From contig CAJQUW010010382.1 of NCBI GenBank assembly GCA_907163375.1, positions 85,266-149,265 of the forward strand: a stretch of DNA of 64,000 nt, read 5' to 3'. Position numbers and translations under genes: made by a program. A model generated the notes under the pieces. That model worked only from the letters and a program-made list of their open reading frames with translations. It searched no databases and had not been told where the DNA came from. Every line of letters begins with the position of its first letter. The stretch's first letter is position 1. Positions 1-11,771 of this stretch are shown here, piece after piece. Source of the DNA: Prostheceraeus crozeri (taxonomy: Eukaryota > Platyhelminthes > Polycladida > Euryleptidae).

Positions 1-360
1 GTCTGTCGCCTCATGTTGAATAAAGTCAGCGTGGCCTGGTGAAGAAGGTGCGTGGTATGGGTCCCAATGAATAAAGTCAAGTAAACGATTTTTCGTAAGC
101 ACTTACAGAGTTTTCCATTCACATTCAATATCAAAATGAGCATGTTCATTTTATTTCAGGCAATTTCATCATTGTGCTAAAGTTAATGCATATTACGTCA
201 AGTTAACATCTAGCAAACTTTGTTCAAGCAAATTCACTATAGCTCATGCTTGTTAGGTTGTATGAATGATGTTTAATGATAAACCAGTCAAGTTAGCTAT
301 TTAAAAGTCAAGTTCGTCTGTATAGCGCCCATTACGTCTAAACACGTCAGACAGTGTCAG
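1..360. other. AT-rich non-coding stretch with GTCAAGT motifs
   Basis: No reading frame of interest. The motif GTCAAGT recurs at about 76, 197, 287 and 307, mostly as GTCAAGTT. The same word is the core of the terminal tandem repeats of the foldback element near 15.7 and 16.8 kb, so this may be the decayed edge of a related repeat. Nothing else is recognisable. Confidence 0.4.
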
Positions 361-1365
361 CAGTATTAGTTCCATCAGCTCTGATGTTGCAATCCGACGA
401 TGCCCTTACGCCAGAATAAGCATCGGAATTAAAGAGCGACTTGTTGCAGCGTGGGAAGAAGGAAAGGATATTGTTGAAATGTCCAATATTTTAAACATAA
501 ATGTTTCTACAGCTCGGTAGATAATTTCAAAATATTTGAGAGCAGGAAGTGTCAGCGATGCGAGAGGTGGGAGGCGTGAGGAATCTATGAAACTTACAGA
601 TATCGTGGTAAGGGAAATTGTAGAATCAGTGGAGCGGCATCCTTACTTTACTCTGGAACAGATAAGGGGGAAGTTGCACCCTCAAGATTTCTAAGCATTT
701 CAAGAGCATTAGATCGCCAACTCATTACAATGAAAAAGTTGGAGGACTGTCCCGTTTGGTGGAACTCACATTAATCCGCAAGCGACGCACGACTTTTTTC
801 CTATCCCTGTAAGGTATAAGGAATTCCTTTTTGCCCACTTGCTAAGTTCCTCGATGTGCCGTCGATTTCGAATTAATCACACTTCTAGCAAACCGAAACA
901 GATAAACAAAATATTTAATTCTGTGCCGAGGACCTAATCTTAATTTGGTGATGGCAATTTCAGCTCTGGCTGGAGTTGTGTACTACGAACTAATTCATGT
1001 CTGTCACCAAATACGAGATAAGTTTTTTATTTACAGGTGAGAGATCCGGAAATTTCATTGGAAATTTGCTCACTATCAGGAGTGTAATATCGTTAATGGC
1101 ACGGTTGTGATGAACAGCGCTCCTGTTCATCGAGGATCCTTCTCCCCGAGTGAAGATCATGCCATTCTAATAAAGTATCCCCTTACAACCCTTTTTTGAA
1201 TCCCAGCGAAAACGTCCTCGGCGTATTCAAACTTAAACTGCGAGCGATCCTGCGAGAAGACCCTACCAAAGACAGACTGTGCAACATCCCAGAGGGCATT
1301 TCCATGGCGGAACATCGTCTACGAATTCTTATGGACTTATCCTCATCCATAATCGAAGATCAGTA
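361..1365 (+). pseudogene. Decayed IS630/Tc1-like DDE transposase
   Basis: Read with frame changes, the segment gives an N-terminal helix-turn-helix-like block (from about 405) containing a stop at 518. A linker reads as an R/G-rich patch followed by a 'FTLEQIRGKL'-like stretch. Near 950 a 'MAISALAGVVYYELIH'-like beta segment is typical of the DDE core. From about 1203 comes the 'NPSENVLGVFKLKL' block, which matches the conserved NP-E-x-x-x-xFK catalytic region of IS630/Tc1 transposases; this frame runs to a TAG at 1363. Several stops and frame changes make it non-functional. A fragment of the R1 dispersed repeat (about 768-910, inverted) interrupts the middle, so the relic was already a landing site for another repeat. 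Family assignment is from motif order; the exact clade is uncertain. Confidence 0.7.
768..910 (-). repeat. Dispersed repeat R1, copy 1 (inverted, nested)
   Basis: The reverse complement matches the R1 copies at 8765-9650, 13060-13330 and 38095-38250. Shared words include GTCGTGCGTCGCTTG and CTTACAG about 20 bases before it. It lies inside the transposase relic and is the only copy here in inverted orientation relative to the other three. Confidence 0.65.
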
Positions 1366-2619
1366 GACTCTAAGTTCCGACAAGGTCGAGCCAATGTGAA
1401 ATCATGTAATGACTTACATGCATCGCTGTTTTGCCATAAAAGAAGTTGAAAAATAGTTTTGAGTACAACATGAATATTTGGAACGAATTTGTTTGCTTTC
1501 CTTATAAGTTGCTTTTAATATTAGCGAAAATTATTGAAATAATTCCTTGCATAACATTTACACGAAAATGTCTGATTAAGTGTGTAATATCTTGAGCTAA
1601 TAACGACTTTGGTTGAAATAAGTCTAATAGTAGACGTAGTGGATATGGTTGAATTAACTACGAATCTGTATGGAAAAACATGTGCTTCACCTTCTATAAA
1701 TAAAAAAATAGCATTTGTTCCAAAGTGTTTGCTTCGAAGCATTAGCTGCAGGCATTTACTGCCGCAGTAAGCATTTGCTTACGAAACTCTGATTCATATG
1801 AATAAAGCAAACCTTTTACTCTGCTTTATGAAGTCTTTACTTCGAAAATATGAAGTCAACTATTTAAGAAACTTCGATGCAGTAATCTTTTACTTCCGTT
1901 GCATCAGAGTGAGAAATGGCGGTCTTTATGCTCATCCAAGAGCAAAAATATATTACTCCTGGAAGCCTCCTATGACTGACGATGAAAAGTATCAAAGACT
2001 ACACCGCATTACGCCCAATGACATGCGCTTTTTAGCAAGCAAGTCCTTGGGCTTTCTTGCGAAACTCAAGGTGGTACGCTTTCGAATTCGCCTGGCCTGG
2101 CTCTGTGCACGATAGCAGAATACATCGAAGCTCTCCATTATTGTTACCAAGTGCCTTATTGAAGATTTCTCATACGATGATGAAAGTCATCCCAGTAGCC
2201 ATTTATAATAGAATATAATGCTTACTAATTCAAATTATTAGTAAAAGTAGTCCTAATGAGGACTGATGGCGTTCTCCAATCCGCAAGTGTACAAAGGCAA
2301 TGCTACTGTAACCATTGGATTAATCAGTTCTTAAAAGAGCTCAATGTAGCTTTCTCGTGACAACGAATTAAAATTGATCAGCTTTGGCCCAATATCTGGT
2401 AAAAATGGAAATCTTAAGACTTGTAATACTACTCATTCTTGCTGTTAATATACTAATACCATATATTCCAAACACTGCCGTATACACGTTCAAAACAGAC
2501 GTCTAATATACTGTACCGACTACAGATGCTGATAGTGGAAATAGAATAAGACAATGGTCACCATAGGTTAAGGAAATTAAAAATGGATATTATAAAACAA
2601 CAGGAAACCGATGAATAAA
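1366..2619. other. Non-coding stretch, nothing recognised
   Basis: Short open frames exist (for example 1798-2115, +, 105 codons) but show no motif I recognise and no splice context. AAGCATTTGCTT at 1769-1780, followed by a TTCATATGAA palindrome, recurs in inverted order at 7509-7534. The two may be ends of a larger element (see findings). Confidence 0.5.
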
Positions 2620-2835
2620 AATTGGAAAAGTGGAGGTAAAATATGGAAATACAACGATGCTACTACACCGATTACAAGTGAACTATATCTGACACTACAC
2701 AAAGTGGATAATGGTAAGAGTGGATAAGTGGAAAGTGGATAATGGAGGTAAACAATCGAACTACAATGACACTCTACTACACCGAAAGCAATGAAACTAT
2801 ACACACTATACCTAAGACTACACATGGAAAATACT
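2620..2835. repeat. Degenerate two-copy tandem repeat (~110-125 bp unit)
   Basis: Two related blocks, each starting with a TGGAGGTAAA-like word, containing CTACTACACCGA and an A-rich 'GTGAACTATA/ATGAAACTATA' word. The second copy begins near 2735. A TGGATAATGG word recurs at the join. No coding content. It may be part of a decayed LTR or other non-coding repeat. Confidence 0.5.
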
Positions 2836-3536
2836 ATTTCTTCACTTGAATTTGTTATCGCCAGTTTCTTCATCCGTCTATAGTACTTAATGTAATTCCA
2901 CATTTCTTCATTTGAATTACAATACATCGACCACTACTTCAGCTACCGATTAAGGGATATAAAACATAATACTGCAGTCCGTCAGTCATCAGCAGGTACT
3001 CGTCTAGTTGTGTTTCGACCCCTAACCTGAACACTCAAACCCAGACGAGCGGGGTCCCACACATAGTGGCTGACAAAATACTGAATAGGTAATAATGATA
3101 TGTCTTGAAAGATATGTCACAAAGATAAATCAGACATCATTCAATTGTTGCGTTTCCCACATGTAAACTGATCCTGTCATTAAATTCATCCCATCAATAA
3201 ATACAGTGTGCTTTTTGCGATCCGCACATGTAAACAAATCCTGTACATCAATCTTTGCCTTTTCGATTCCCACAAGTAAACAGATCCTGTTCATCCTCGA
3301 ATCCCATAAAGATGTAATCGCTGTGTGATAAATATGTAATCCGCCTTTACACAAACTTCGCCTCATACATCAAGACTTAACAATGGGAGCTCTCTCATCT
3401 CCCGTAAGCCACGCTAAGCGCTCTGTATTCACTCTTCACCGCCCCCCATATGATGGCTACAAGTCATTGTTAGTCGTTTATTCACCTATGCAGCAAGGCA
3501 TTAAGGAAAATGTGAGTCGTTTGTTGGTCGCGTGCC
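2836..3536. other. Non-coding; degenerate 56-62 bp repeats
   Basis: Three imperfect copies of a CACATGTAAACAGATCCTGT-like word occur near 3158, 3222 and 3276. A GATATAAAA box lies near 2955, followed by a GAGCGGGGTCCCACACA tract. This looks somewhat like an LTR promoter and U5 region, but no primer-binding site or partner LTR could be found, so no LTR call is made. The right end probably includes the 3' trailer of the Naiad element. Confidence 0.35.
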
Positions 3537-6275
3537 TCATTGAAATTCACAGAGTGAAGTGAATTGTCGAGCCGAGAAAAGACCATATTTGTGAAGCGAT
3601 TCATTATGCCTTGTGAGAGCCTTTTCTGTGTAACTCATCAAGTCATGCTGAGAATAACCTCTAGATTTCATGATATTTAGTGTCTTGTTAGTTTTGTGTA
3701 CAGCGTCTTGTAACTTCGAGCATATTCTACAATATCTGACTACCTGCGACGCGAAAACATGAAGGGCCATCTGTAATGGGATCATGCTCTCCGGAAAAGT
3801 CAGTTGCACCACAGAGAAAGAGAAGTCATCTACCTTATGATATACTGAAGTTCTCAAGCTGTTCTGTGAGATTTGTATTTTCACATCAAGGTAAACTACC
3901 TCTTTATTGTTATCACCATTTCTCTCCGCCAACAAGTCAGGTGGATAAATTCTTTGAATCAACGAATTAAAGTGTTTATAATTGACAACACATATATCGT
4001 CTATGTATCTTGATGTAGGTGATAACAAGCGTGCTAAATGATATTTCTTAGTTTTTATCAAATTTTGCATAAAAACATATTCGCAGTGTAAGAGGAATAG
4101 GTCAGCTAGGAGTGGACTAGAATTTCCTCCCATTGGAATGCCTTTAATCTGCCTGAAAACTAAATTACCGAATGTGACGTAGGTCTGTGATAATAAGAAA
4201 TGTATGGCTTCTTTTAACTTCTGTTTATCAAAACAGTGATAACCATTATATTTTTTCATTGAGCAAAAGGACTTATCATATCCAATGCAAATAAATTTTC
4301 TATTTGAGGAATTAAACACCAAATCCATAATAGCGAATATGTGATCTTCAATCAATTTTTGATCAAGATTCGTATATAAGGTTGAAAAATCGAAAACTTG
4401 CAATGAATGAACTTTTGTCGAATTTAATCTGTGTAGAAATTCTTGTGTGGACTTTATACTCCAGAAGCAATCGAAACCGCTGTTTCTCTTAATTGCCATA
4501 CAATATCTCTGAAAATTGTCACGCAAAATACTTAAGGCTGAATTTACTTTGATGGAAAGCTTTTTCGATGTGCATTGTCGTGCTCCTGCTATGAATCTAA
4601 ATTTGCATGGAGTTTTGTGAAATTTTGGAATCCAATATAATTTTGGTAATTTTCTGTCTTTTTCACAGACAGATAGTTTAAACTCGCTTTTCATAATTGT
4701 TGTGTGTTGCTCAATTACATTCTGCGTTAAAATTTGCTCTGGACCATAGGTATCATTACCCGATATGTTCGACGTGGAAATATCAATTCCCAACTCGGCT
4801 AAGAGAATTTGTAGATAAAACTTTTTGCAAATGAAGGCATAATTATTAGATGCTTTATCAACTGGCGTAATTATGACGTCATTCTGCAATTCTTTCAGAT
4901 TTTTACCCATTTTGACATTAATCTTGTGTCGATTACTGTGTGCGGGAAATCTATTCGAGGATTTCTTGGCAAGATATATTCGATCTTTAATCAGTGCCAT
5001 GATTCTTGATTTCCACGCTGAGAATAAAGTAGCCTCAAGCTTCTCTTTCTTACTTATTTTTGTAATATGCTCATCTAATGAATTACTAATTTGAGTTGTT
5101 ATGGCACTCCAACTAAGGTTTTTGGGGATTCTGTGTTTGGTACCAAAACTAAAGAGTTGACGTAAGTCTTCATCATCCACAATATCCAGATCACCCGTTA
5201 TTACGTGACCATAATGTGGGTAAACAAAAGATTGCCTCTTGCTACATGAGCATGGATTGTTCATGATGTGCATCACATCCTGAAACTTTAGGTTATTCAA
5301 AAAACGCCCATAATTGCAAAACTTCAATGCAGTGGGTTTATCTAATTTATAGAATATTTTCGGTGGATAACGTTCTTGAATTGTGCTTGGAATTAGCTTG
5401 CACACACTGTGATCGCAGAATATGGACATGAGATTGAGTGAGTCTATTGTCTGAGATTCGAACGGGATGATTATGGTTGCTCGTTCTTTTACATTTTTGT
5501 TCTCCGAGTCTAGGTTAAGTTTATGTTGAATGTATGCTGTTAGTACAAATGTCATCATGTTTGTCTCATCCCTTGTCTTGCTTAGAATGGCTCTTAGCAT
5601 AGTTTTAGGGAGAGATTTTAGATGATGATAAAACTTTGACATCCTACGCGTCTCAAAAGAATCTTGCAATTCTGGATAGGTATTGTCAAGTTCCATAATA
5701 CTTGAGCTTTTTCTATCCGATTTTCTTAGTCCATGACTCCTTTTTCGTCTGCTAATCGGATAACTAAAAAATGGATCATTGGATATGGACTGCTGAGATA
5801 CACATCCACCTCCCAAAACTCTATCATTCAAACCCAAGGGGTATAAGGTATTGAGCATCTTGATATGCATGTCTTCCTTGCGGTTGAGCTCTCTGTTTAT
5901 CTCTTCCTGTGATATGTATATATTGTCATCAACATGATCAATAATTTGCAATTCAACATCAGTCCAAGAATGATGATCTTGCTTAAAGTGATTGCTAAGA
6001 TATGTGTTTAAGTGACCTTTTAATACTGAATGACGATGACCATTTAATCTACAATGTAACGGTTGCTTTGTCTGTCCTACATATTGCATTCCACATCTGC
6101 TACATGATATAAGATAAATAACATTTCTACTTTTACAAGTAAAAACACCTGGCTGATCAAAGATAAACCGGTTGCCTGTACTGAAACTTTCGTAGCAATT
6201 TTCGGTATTCAAAGATTTACAACAAAGACATCTATTGCTACCACAAAATCTAACGTTTTCTACCAACGTTTTCTA
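3537..6275 (-). CDS. Naiad-type Penelope-like element protein: GIY-YIG nuclease plus reverse transcriptase
   Basis: The open frame of about 909 codons has no internal stop. The N-terminus has a Cys-rich patch (residues 8-16: C-x4-C-x-CC), then a GIY-YIG endonuclease (NVIY at 48-51, YVG at 62-64, Arg at 73 and 78). The C-terminal half is a PLE reverse transcriptase: motif A 'FDFSTLYTN', motif B 'GIPMGGNSSPLLADLFL', and the catalytic RYIDDI at about 753-758. Nuclease-first order is the permuted architecture described for Naiad/Chlamys PLEs, opposite to Penelope/Poseidon. No ATG precedes the nuclease: the frame opens after a TAG at 6273-6275 and its first possible initiator is a TTG at 6266, so the 5' end is probably truncated or shifted. 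Short duplications of ACCACAAAATCTAAC lie at the upstream border. The frame otherwise looks young. RT and nuclease would act together in target-primed reverse transcription. Confidence 0.9.
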
Positions 6276-7600
6276 ACGTTACCACAAAATCTAACAAAAT
6301 CTAACATGACAAAGATGCTTGTGTGACTGAGGACGCTGACGACGAAATGCACAGCACTTCGAGATAAAAGTAAACGCCGTCGGCAAGAATTAGCAGGATT
6401 TTTATGCGATGCACGGAACACCACTGGACAAATGCTTGAATTTCATGTGTCTATATGTTTGATGTTGTCAGATAGTATTTGATTATTGATCTCAATGATC
6501 TCATTTGCAGTTTTATAATTTTTCTGACTGAAAAAATGTTTGGATAAAATTTATATTTCATGAATATGCCAGCACATAATTATTCACTTACTTATCTACA
6601 ATTAAAGAATATATTATACCCAAACTAGATAATTTTTAATTTTCTGATAAACATGGGTCTTATTATGGGTCATACATAATGCATGCAATTACGAGCAACA
6701 AGGTGCTCAATCTACAGAGAACGTCTCAACATTAACTTTGTTATTTTATACGAGAATGATCAATTAATTTAATCATTCCTTTGTTTTTCATTTTATCAAT
6801 ATTTATTTATGTTTTGCGTATTCAACATTAATTTTTCAATTGAATTTTGATGATTTCAATAGCAAACTAATTTAGTAGATGGGGTCGTCATATAATAAGT
6901 CATCCATTTCTTTAAACAGGTTGCTCAATAGTCTCTAAATAATAAGTTTACAATAAAGAATCTTTAGACCAAATTACAATTGCATAAATTCTACGTCATC
7001 CGGTTGACACTGATTCTGAGAAATGTTGTCAGTAATAGAGCAGTAATTCCTTTTGCCATGAACTAGGAATGAGTTTCTTATTTCCTGTTCTTGTCATGTC
7101 GGATTTGTTTTTCGTGGTTGTCTTCATGTTTGCTATTTTCTTGAGAGCTTACTTTTTATCCAAATGCTTTCCTACAGCTTTTAAATCGACCGAGAGATTA
7201 GCCAAAGCTTCTTCCTTTTTCTGCTTCGTTTCCGGAGTTGTCGAGAAGTGCTAGGTGATGACCTAAAATATTCACAAATGCCTCGTCGAACGTGTTCCCA
7301 TCTTCTGTTTCATATCGTGGCTCATCTGTTCAGCATTTGATATATCTGCGGATCCGCATTGACGGCATCAATGCTAGATGTTTCCTAATGTTGTGCTTGC
7401 ACGATGAATTGCACCATGATAGTTGTCTGCTACAGTCGCTGACAGTCACGTGATTAGGAACACCGAGTTTAGTTGGAAGCTATTGCCTTTAAGCAAAAGC
7501 AAGCTATTATTCATATGAAGATAAGCAAATGCTTTTATTTTAAATGTTTGCTTCGTCAAGTTCGTGAGGCGCATGCTTTTTCTTCAAGCAAAATGCTATT
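6276..7600. other. Non-coding AT-rich stretch
   Basis: No protein motif or structured repeat was recognised, apart from the inverted match of 7509-7534 to 1769-1803 and a run of GCTT/AAGC words at 7490-7600. It is probably 5' flank of the Naiad copy plus unrelated repeat. Confidence 0.4.
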
Positions 7601-7619
7601 AAGTATTTGCTAATTTTTA

Positions 7620-7725
7620 TTCCTACGGCCGCTTGTCTCCATCGCGGACTTCGGTTCGATTCCTGGGTCAGGCGAGTGCGGTCGCTGAATCAAGTTTGTT
7701 GGTATATTTTATTGACTTTATCGTT
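7620..7725 (+). repeat. tRNA-derived SINE relic (B-box)
   Basis: A perfect RNA polymerase III B-box, GGTTCGATTCC, lies at 7653-7663 with tRNA-like sequence before it (CCGCTTGTCTCCATCGCGG) and a GGGTCAGGCGAGTGCGGTCG stretch after it, a layout common in invertebrate tRNA-SINEs. I could not find a convincing A-box or fold a full cloverleaf, so it is not called as a tRNA gene. The 3' end is not delimited. Confidence 0.45.
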
Positions 7726-8140
7726 GTTATTCTCTTTAGATTTGCCGGTACATTATAAGAAGTCATTACACATTAGCATTTCACCAACACATTCATCCAT
7801 GAGAGCGCGCTCTTATGAATGAGTGCGTCGCCAGCGATTTCACTATCTTTGTTGATGAAGAGAGCTTCGTTGATTTTTCGGACCGCACTATTTCGTACTT
7901 TGCGAAATTCCGCAATGTTGCGCCCTCCTCTATAAAGTCGCATACTTTTCAGAAATACTGTTTACTAACCAACTAATAAGTTTCAGAGATACTGGTTGCT
8001 GTTAGGTAATGCATTTTTGGATACAATGCTTGTCTTTCATGTTATACTGGCTTACCAAATTCAAGATTTGCCGTTTCAGCCTTGCCAACATATGGAAGCT
8101 TTATGAAAGTGGATAGTCCATTTTAATCGATGCACTGTAC
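7726..8140. other. Non-coding, nothing recognised
   Basis: No reading frame, tandem structure or terminal repeat that I can support. Confidence 0.5.
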
Positions 8141-8148
8141 CATTCAAT

Positions 8149-8207
8149 CGGGGGCGAACGCACAGAAACACTGTTAAGATAACAATTCCCTAACAGTGTC
8201 ACTCACC
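8149..8207. mobile_element. Minimal 59-bp inverted-repeat element with 8-bp target duplication
   Basis: The arms CAGAAACACTGTTA and TAACAGTGTCACT face each other around a ~12-bp centre. The ends resemble those of the 36817-38279 element (GACCGCACAGAAACA). It is flanked by CATTCAAT (8141-8148) and CATTGAAT (8208-8215), an 8-bp duplication with one mismatch. It is most simply a deletion derivative of the same non-autonomous DNA transposon family. Confidence 0.6.
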
Positions 8208-8215
8208 CATTGAAT

Positions 8216-8764
8216 TTTTTTCTTGTCATCACATGCACTGTTTCTGTGCAAGACCCTCATATCATCAGCCTATATCATTCAGATACTGTTGTATGATCTT
8301 TGTGCTTCTCGAATATCGGCTGAATGGCTATTCCGAGACAGCACTCGAGCATGCAGAGGATAGTCATGAGAATTATATGGTTCAGATTTTTTATTAGCGT
8401 TCTCTATGAGCCACCACTTCAACTGAAGCCTGCATCATTTGTATTGGACTGCAAGACGTGACAAGCGCACGCACGCTTCTCTATAAATGGAGTCCACAAA
8501 GTATTCCTCATTCGGGAAAATTTCAAGAATTATCAATGTCACCAGCTGCATAATAACCAATATCCATTCTGTCTTGCTTTCTTCGGCCAATTATTCAATT
8601 AATTAATGGAAAATAGCAACTTAATTGGAATCAATCTATGTTTCGTGTACTGCAACATAAAGTCAACGACAATGACTTTGCTCCATTGTCACAGCCAACT
8701 TTCGTATCAAGAAAGGGCAATGTCATCTAATTCTTTGAACGTGAGTCGGAAACTATCATTTTCT
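8216..8764. other. Non-coding, nothing recognised
   Basis: Mixed-composition sequence with a CACTGTTTCTGTGC near 8237 that again echoes the ends of the neighbouring small element. No gene is supported. Confidence 0.4.
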
Positions 8765-9650
8765 TGCTGGTCACCTCTGTACCGACCACAGAATTGGATT
8801 GTTTAACTCTTTCAGTTTAGCAAAAGTATGAAACGAAAAGTATGCTGGACCTTAGTAAGTGGGCAGGAAAGAATTCCTAATACCTTACAGAGATGGAAAA
8901 AATAGTCGTGCGTCGCTTGTGGATTGCTTTGAATTTCTCCAAAATGCTTCGATTGCCACGATGGTACTTATGGGTTATCTCCCCCACGTTTTCAAGTTTT
9001 TCTAAATTCCGCAGAAATAAATCAATCGTCTCAAAACTTTAAGTACACGTAAGTGAGGATATTTTCTACCCATATACCAAAATGTGTGCAAATCGGACAA
9101 ATGCTTTTTGAATTAAAGGCGATAACTTGAGTGCAGCGATGTCTGCCGATCTGCAGATGATTTGACTTCTTCTGACCTCATTGTGTGAGCAGAAAGTACT
9201 TGAGGTCAACAAAGTCTTTTCCCGACAACTCGTGAAATAATGATGACCAGGCCACATCCCTTACACCAACATTTTTAACTTAAGAAAGGTGTGGCAAGGT
9301 ATTGGCCGCGGAAAGATTTCAAACAGCAGTGTATGAGACGAAGAGGAGAGAGAACAATGCACACACGAGTAACAATAATGCGTCGAACAAACGAAGTCAG
9401 ATCAAGGGTTGACATCGCTACACTTCACGTTATCGTCTCTAATGGAAAAAGTACTTTTCCGAACTGCATGAATTTTTGTAGGTGGGTAGAAAATATGCCT
9501 AATTACGTCTATCTGAAATTTGGCGACGATTGATCATTTTTGCAGATTTTAGACAAATTGGAAAACCTGGGGCGGAGATAACCCATAAGTACCGCCATAA
9601 TTCCTTTAGATTCGAAGAATTCAGATCATTGCGTACATGTTTTCTCATTA
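8765..9650 (+). repeat. Dispersed repeat R1, copy 2 (split by a MITE)
   Basis: Matches R1 at 13060-13330: CAGAATTGGATTGTTTAA, then CTTACAG, then GTCGTGCGTCGCTTG, then TCAAAATGCT-like and ATTGCCA words. After the 8963-9593 MITE the match resumes with AGATTCGAAGAATTCAGATC. Uninterrupted sequence at 13263-13320 acts as the empty-site reference. Confidence 0.75.
8963..9593. mobile_element. 631-bp MITE with ~110-bp terminal inverted repeats
   Basis: The first ~20 bases, GGTACTTATGGGTTATCTCC, are exactly inverted at the right end. Similarity continues for about 110 bases into each arm, to a TATTTTCTACCCA word. The flanks are GCCACGAT (8955-8962) and GCCATAAT (9594-9601), and the empty paralogue at about 13263 reads GCCATGAT, supporting an 8-bp target duplication. 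An 8-bp duplication suggests hAT, Merlin or a related superfamily; the GG terminus slightly favours Merlin. The interior encodes nothing recognisable. Confidence 0.82.
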
Positions 9651-10912
9651 ATGTTGGTTCGTCAAATTCTTAATTTAGAAGTTGGGAGGCGTAAGAAATT
9701 TAGTTCTCTCCATCGCTTCGTTGGATTTATCAATGAATGGTACTGTGACAGCGAAGTGTGACCGACCGAAAAACTCGATGTGTATGACACGCACGCCACT
9801 GGCTGCTGTCTGATGCTCACTGCTTATTCAGTGACGACTTATTGTTTGACCGTAGATCATGTGTGGTGTCAGAAGTCAGACACTTTTATTTTTCAATGCT
9901 GAAAACACGATATTTATTACAATGAATTCAAATTATGAATGAATTCAGATTACAATGCTCATGACAAATTGTGATGACTTCTATTTATAATTTCGAGAAT
10001 GAGGCAATGAAATACTAACTAATAAATGAAATAAAATGAAATAAAAGAATGAGTCACGTTGGAAGGAGAGGACCTGGAAATGTACAATCATTCATCATTG
10101 GATGTATCAATGTCCAATAATGGTCACAAGATATTAGTTGGATGACATAAACGGCAAAATGAAGTTTATATGTGCTATATTTAAGCATCAAGATTGGTAA
10201 ATGCTTTCCTATCCGATTTGCTAAGTATAATCATAATTATTAATAATGATATATATTAATATATAATATAATATACAATATCAATATGATATATTAATAT
10301 CATTGTACTGGTGTCTGCCATTTCATTATCGCATGCGAGATATGACTGTGCCCTACTAGGAAACAACGACTAGGATGAACGAGAAGTCTGCTTCTGTGGT
10401 ACCGACATCAGAGCCGAATCTTCTCGATCTGTAAAATTAAGTTCTCCACACAAAGCATAATGATTGATGGCAGGACATGCACTGCATCAGTTCTAAGTAC
10501 AATATTGGAAATTTGATAACACTTTTAGAAGATCACAGTAGAGGAGATCCAAACATGAAATCGCTTTAAGATGAATCTCAATTTCATAGGAAAAACAGTA
10601 GTCTCTCTCTGCATTACATTGCCGTGTAAATCTTCCAGCATGACTTCATTTCAGATTATTTTCTTTGATTATGTTTCCTCTCTAGCATTCCTGAGCGTAT
10701 TGAACAAATAACTGAGTGCTCCTTGTCCTACGAATTGTGCTATAAATGTCCTTAATGATTATTGTCTACGATGTTTAGGTAGGTGGTCGAAAGTACTGAG
10801 ATTTTACTTAAGAGTACAAAAAGAGATTGGCAAGATTGACTTGTGCAATGAATGGTAGTCACATGTAAGCTGTATAATGCCACTATATCAAAACTTTTCA
10901 ATAAGTTGCATT
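9651..10912. other. Non-coding stretch with an AT-dinucleotide tract
   Basis: 10235-10305 is nearly pure A/T, made of ATATTAATAT-like palindromic words around TAATGATATATATT and able to extrude as hairpins. Otherwise no gene or repeat is recognised. Confidence 0.45.
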
Positions 10913-11763
10913 CAGACCTAAAAGTGGGCCAGGCAACCGACGGGCCGTATCGGGCGTGGGCCGGGCTTGGGCATCGAAAATTCATCACTTCCATATAGCC
11001 AAATTGTAGCGATCCATTAAATAATGATTGCTTTCCTCAATACTGATGGTCATAGCCAGAACTAGTCGCGAGGTGTCAGAAAAGCAATTTTTCATTGAAC
11101 AGTGTAAATTCAAGTCTGAATTCTGACTAATCAGGACATTTACATCACTTCAAGCATTCACAGTTAGTGAAATTGAGATCGTGAAAGTCAATTGAGGAGC
11201 GAACTGAGAAATCTAAAATTCTTGTAATCAATTGAGTTCATGAGACCATTTTAAAAAATATTTCAATTTATTGAATGTTTTTGATGCTCATATCGGATCA
11301 GAAGGCAGTAATTGTACTCTCCTTTTTATTTTATGCCAAAATAAGAAAATTGAGGTATTCTGCAAAATTCTGTTGAATTGCGCTTCCTTAACCTTGACTG
11401 GTCGCGTGAGACAAAGGAAGATGAATATCTCCTTGTCAATCTACGGCTTGTTGATGTTCGACTTTTCAGAAAATCAAACGAATGAGTAATCCAATTCTAG
11501 ATTGCAGATCATTTTTATAAAGCTCTTGACAAAAATCTATTTTAAGGTCGCAAATTGATAAATCAAAAGTCAAATATTCATGAAATTAATCATGATGATA
11601 TAACAAACACAGTATTATAAAGGCTTATGCATCATATCTGACAAAAGCATCAATAACGGCCCGAGAAGCTGAGATGAGCGGGCCGGACCTGAAGATTTCC
11701 GACGCAGCGGGCCTGGGACGGGCTTTGTTTGAGCGGGCCGGGCCTGGCCCATTTACAAGTCTG
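10913..11763. mobile_element. hAT-like non-autonomous element, 851 bp
   Basis: Left end CAGACCTAAAAGTGGGCCAG and the complement of the right end CAGACTTGTAAATGGGCCAG form imperfect terminal inverted repeats starting with CAG, typical of hAT. GC-rich subterminal blocks (GGGCCGGGC words, 10930-10975 and 11677-11755) stand out from the AT-rich surroundings. The flanks GTTGCATT (10905-10912) and ATTGCATT (11764-11771) are an 8-bp duplication with one mismatch. No transposase is encoded. Confidence 0.8.
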
Positions 11764-11771
11764 ATTGCATT

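Noticed and set aside
2940-3060. LTR-like promoter and U5 region (GATATAAAA box, then a CCCACACA end)
   Set aside because: No second LTR, primer-binding site, polypurine tract or gag/pol remnant nearby.
6325-6350. Hammerhead-like CTGAGGA...GAAA on the plus strand upstream of the Naiad element
   Set aside because: No stem II or stem I complementarity, and it lies antisense to the element.
7620-7725. Functional tRNA gene
   Set aside because: The B-box is perfect but no cloverleaf with acceptor stem, anticodon arm and A-box could be formed.
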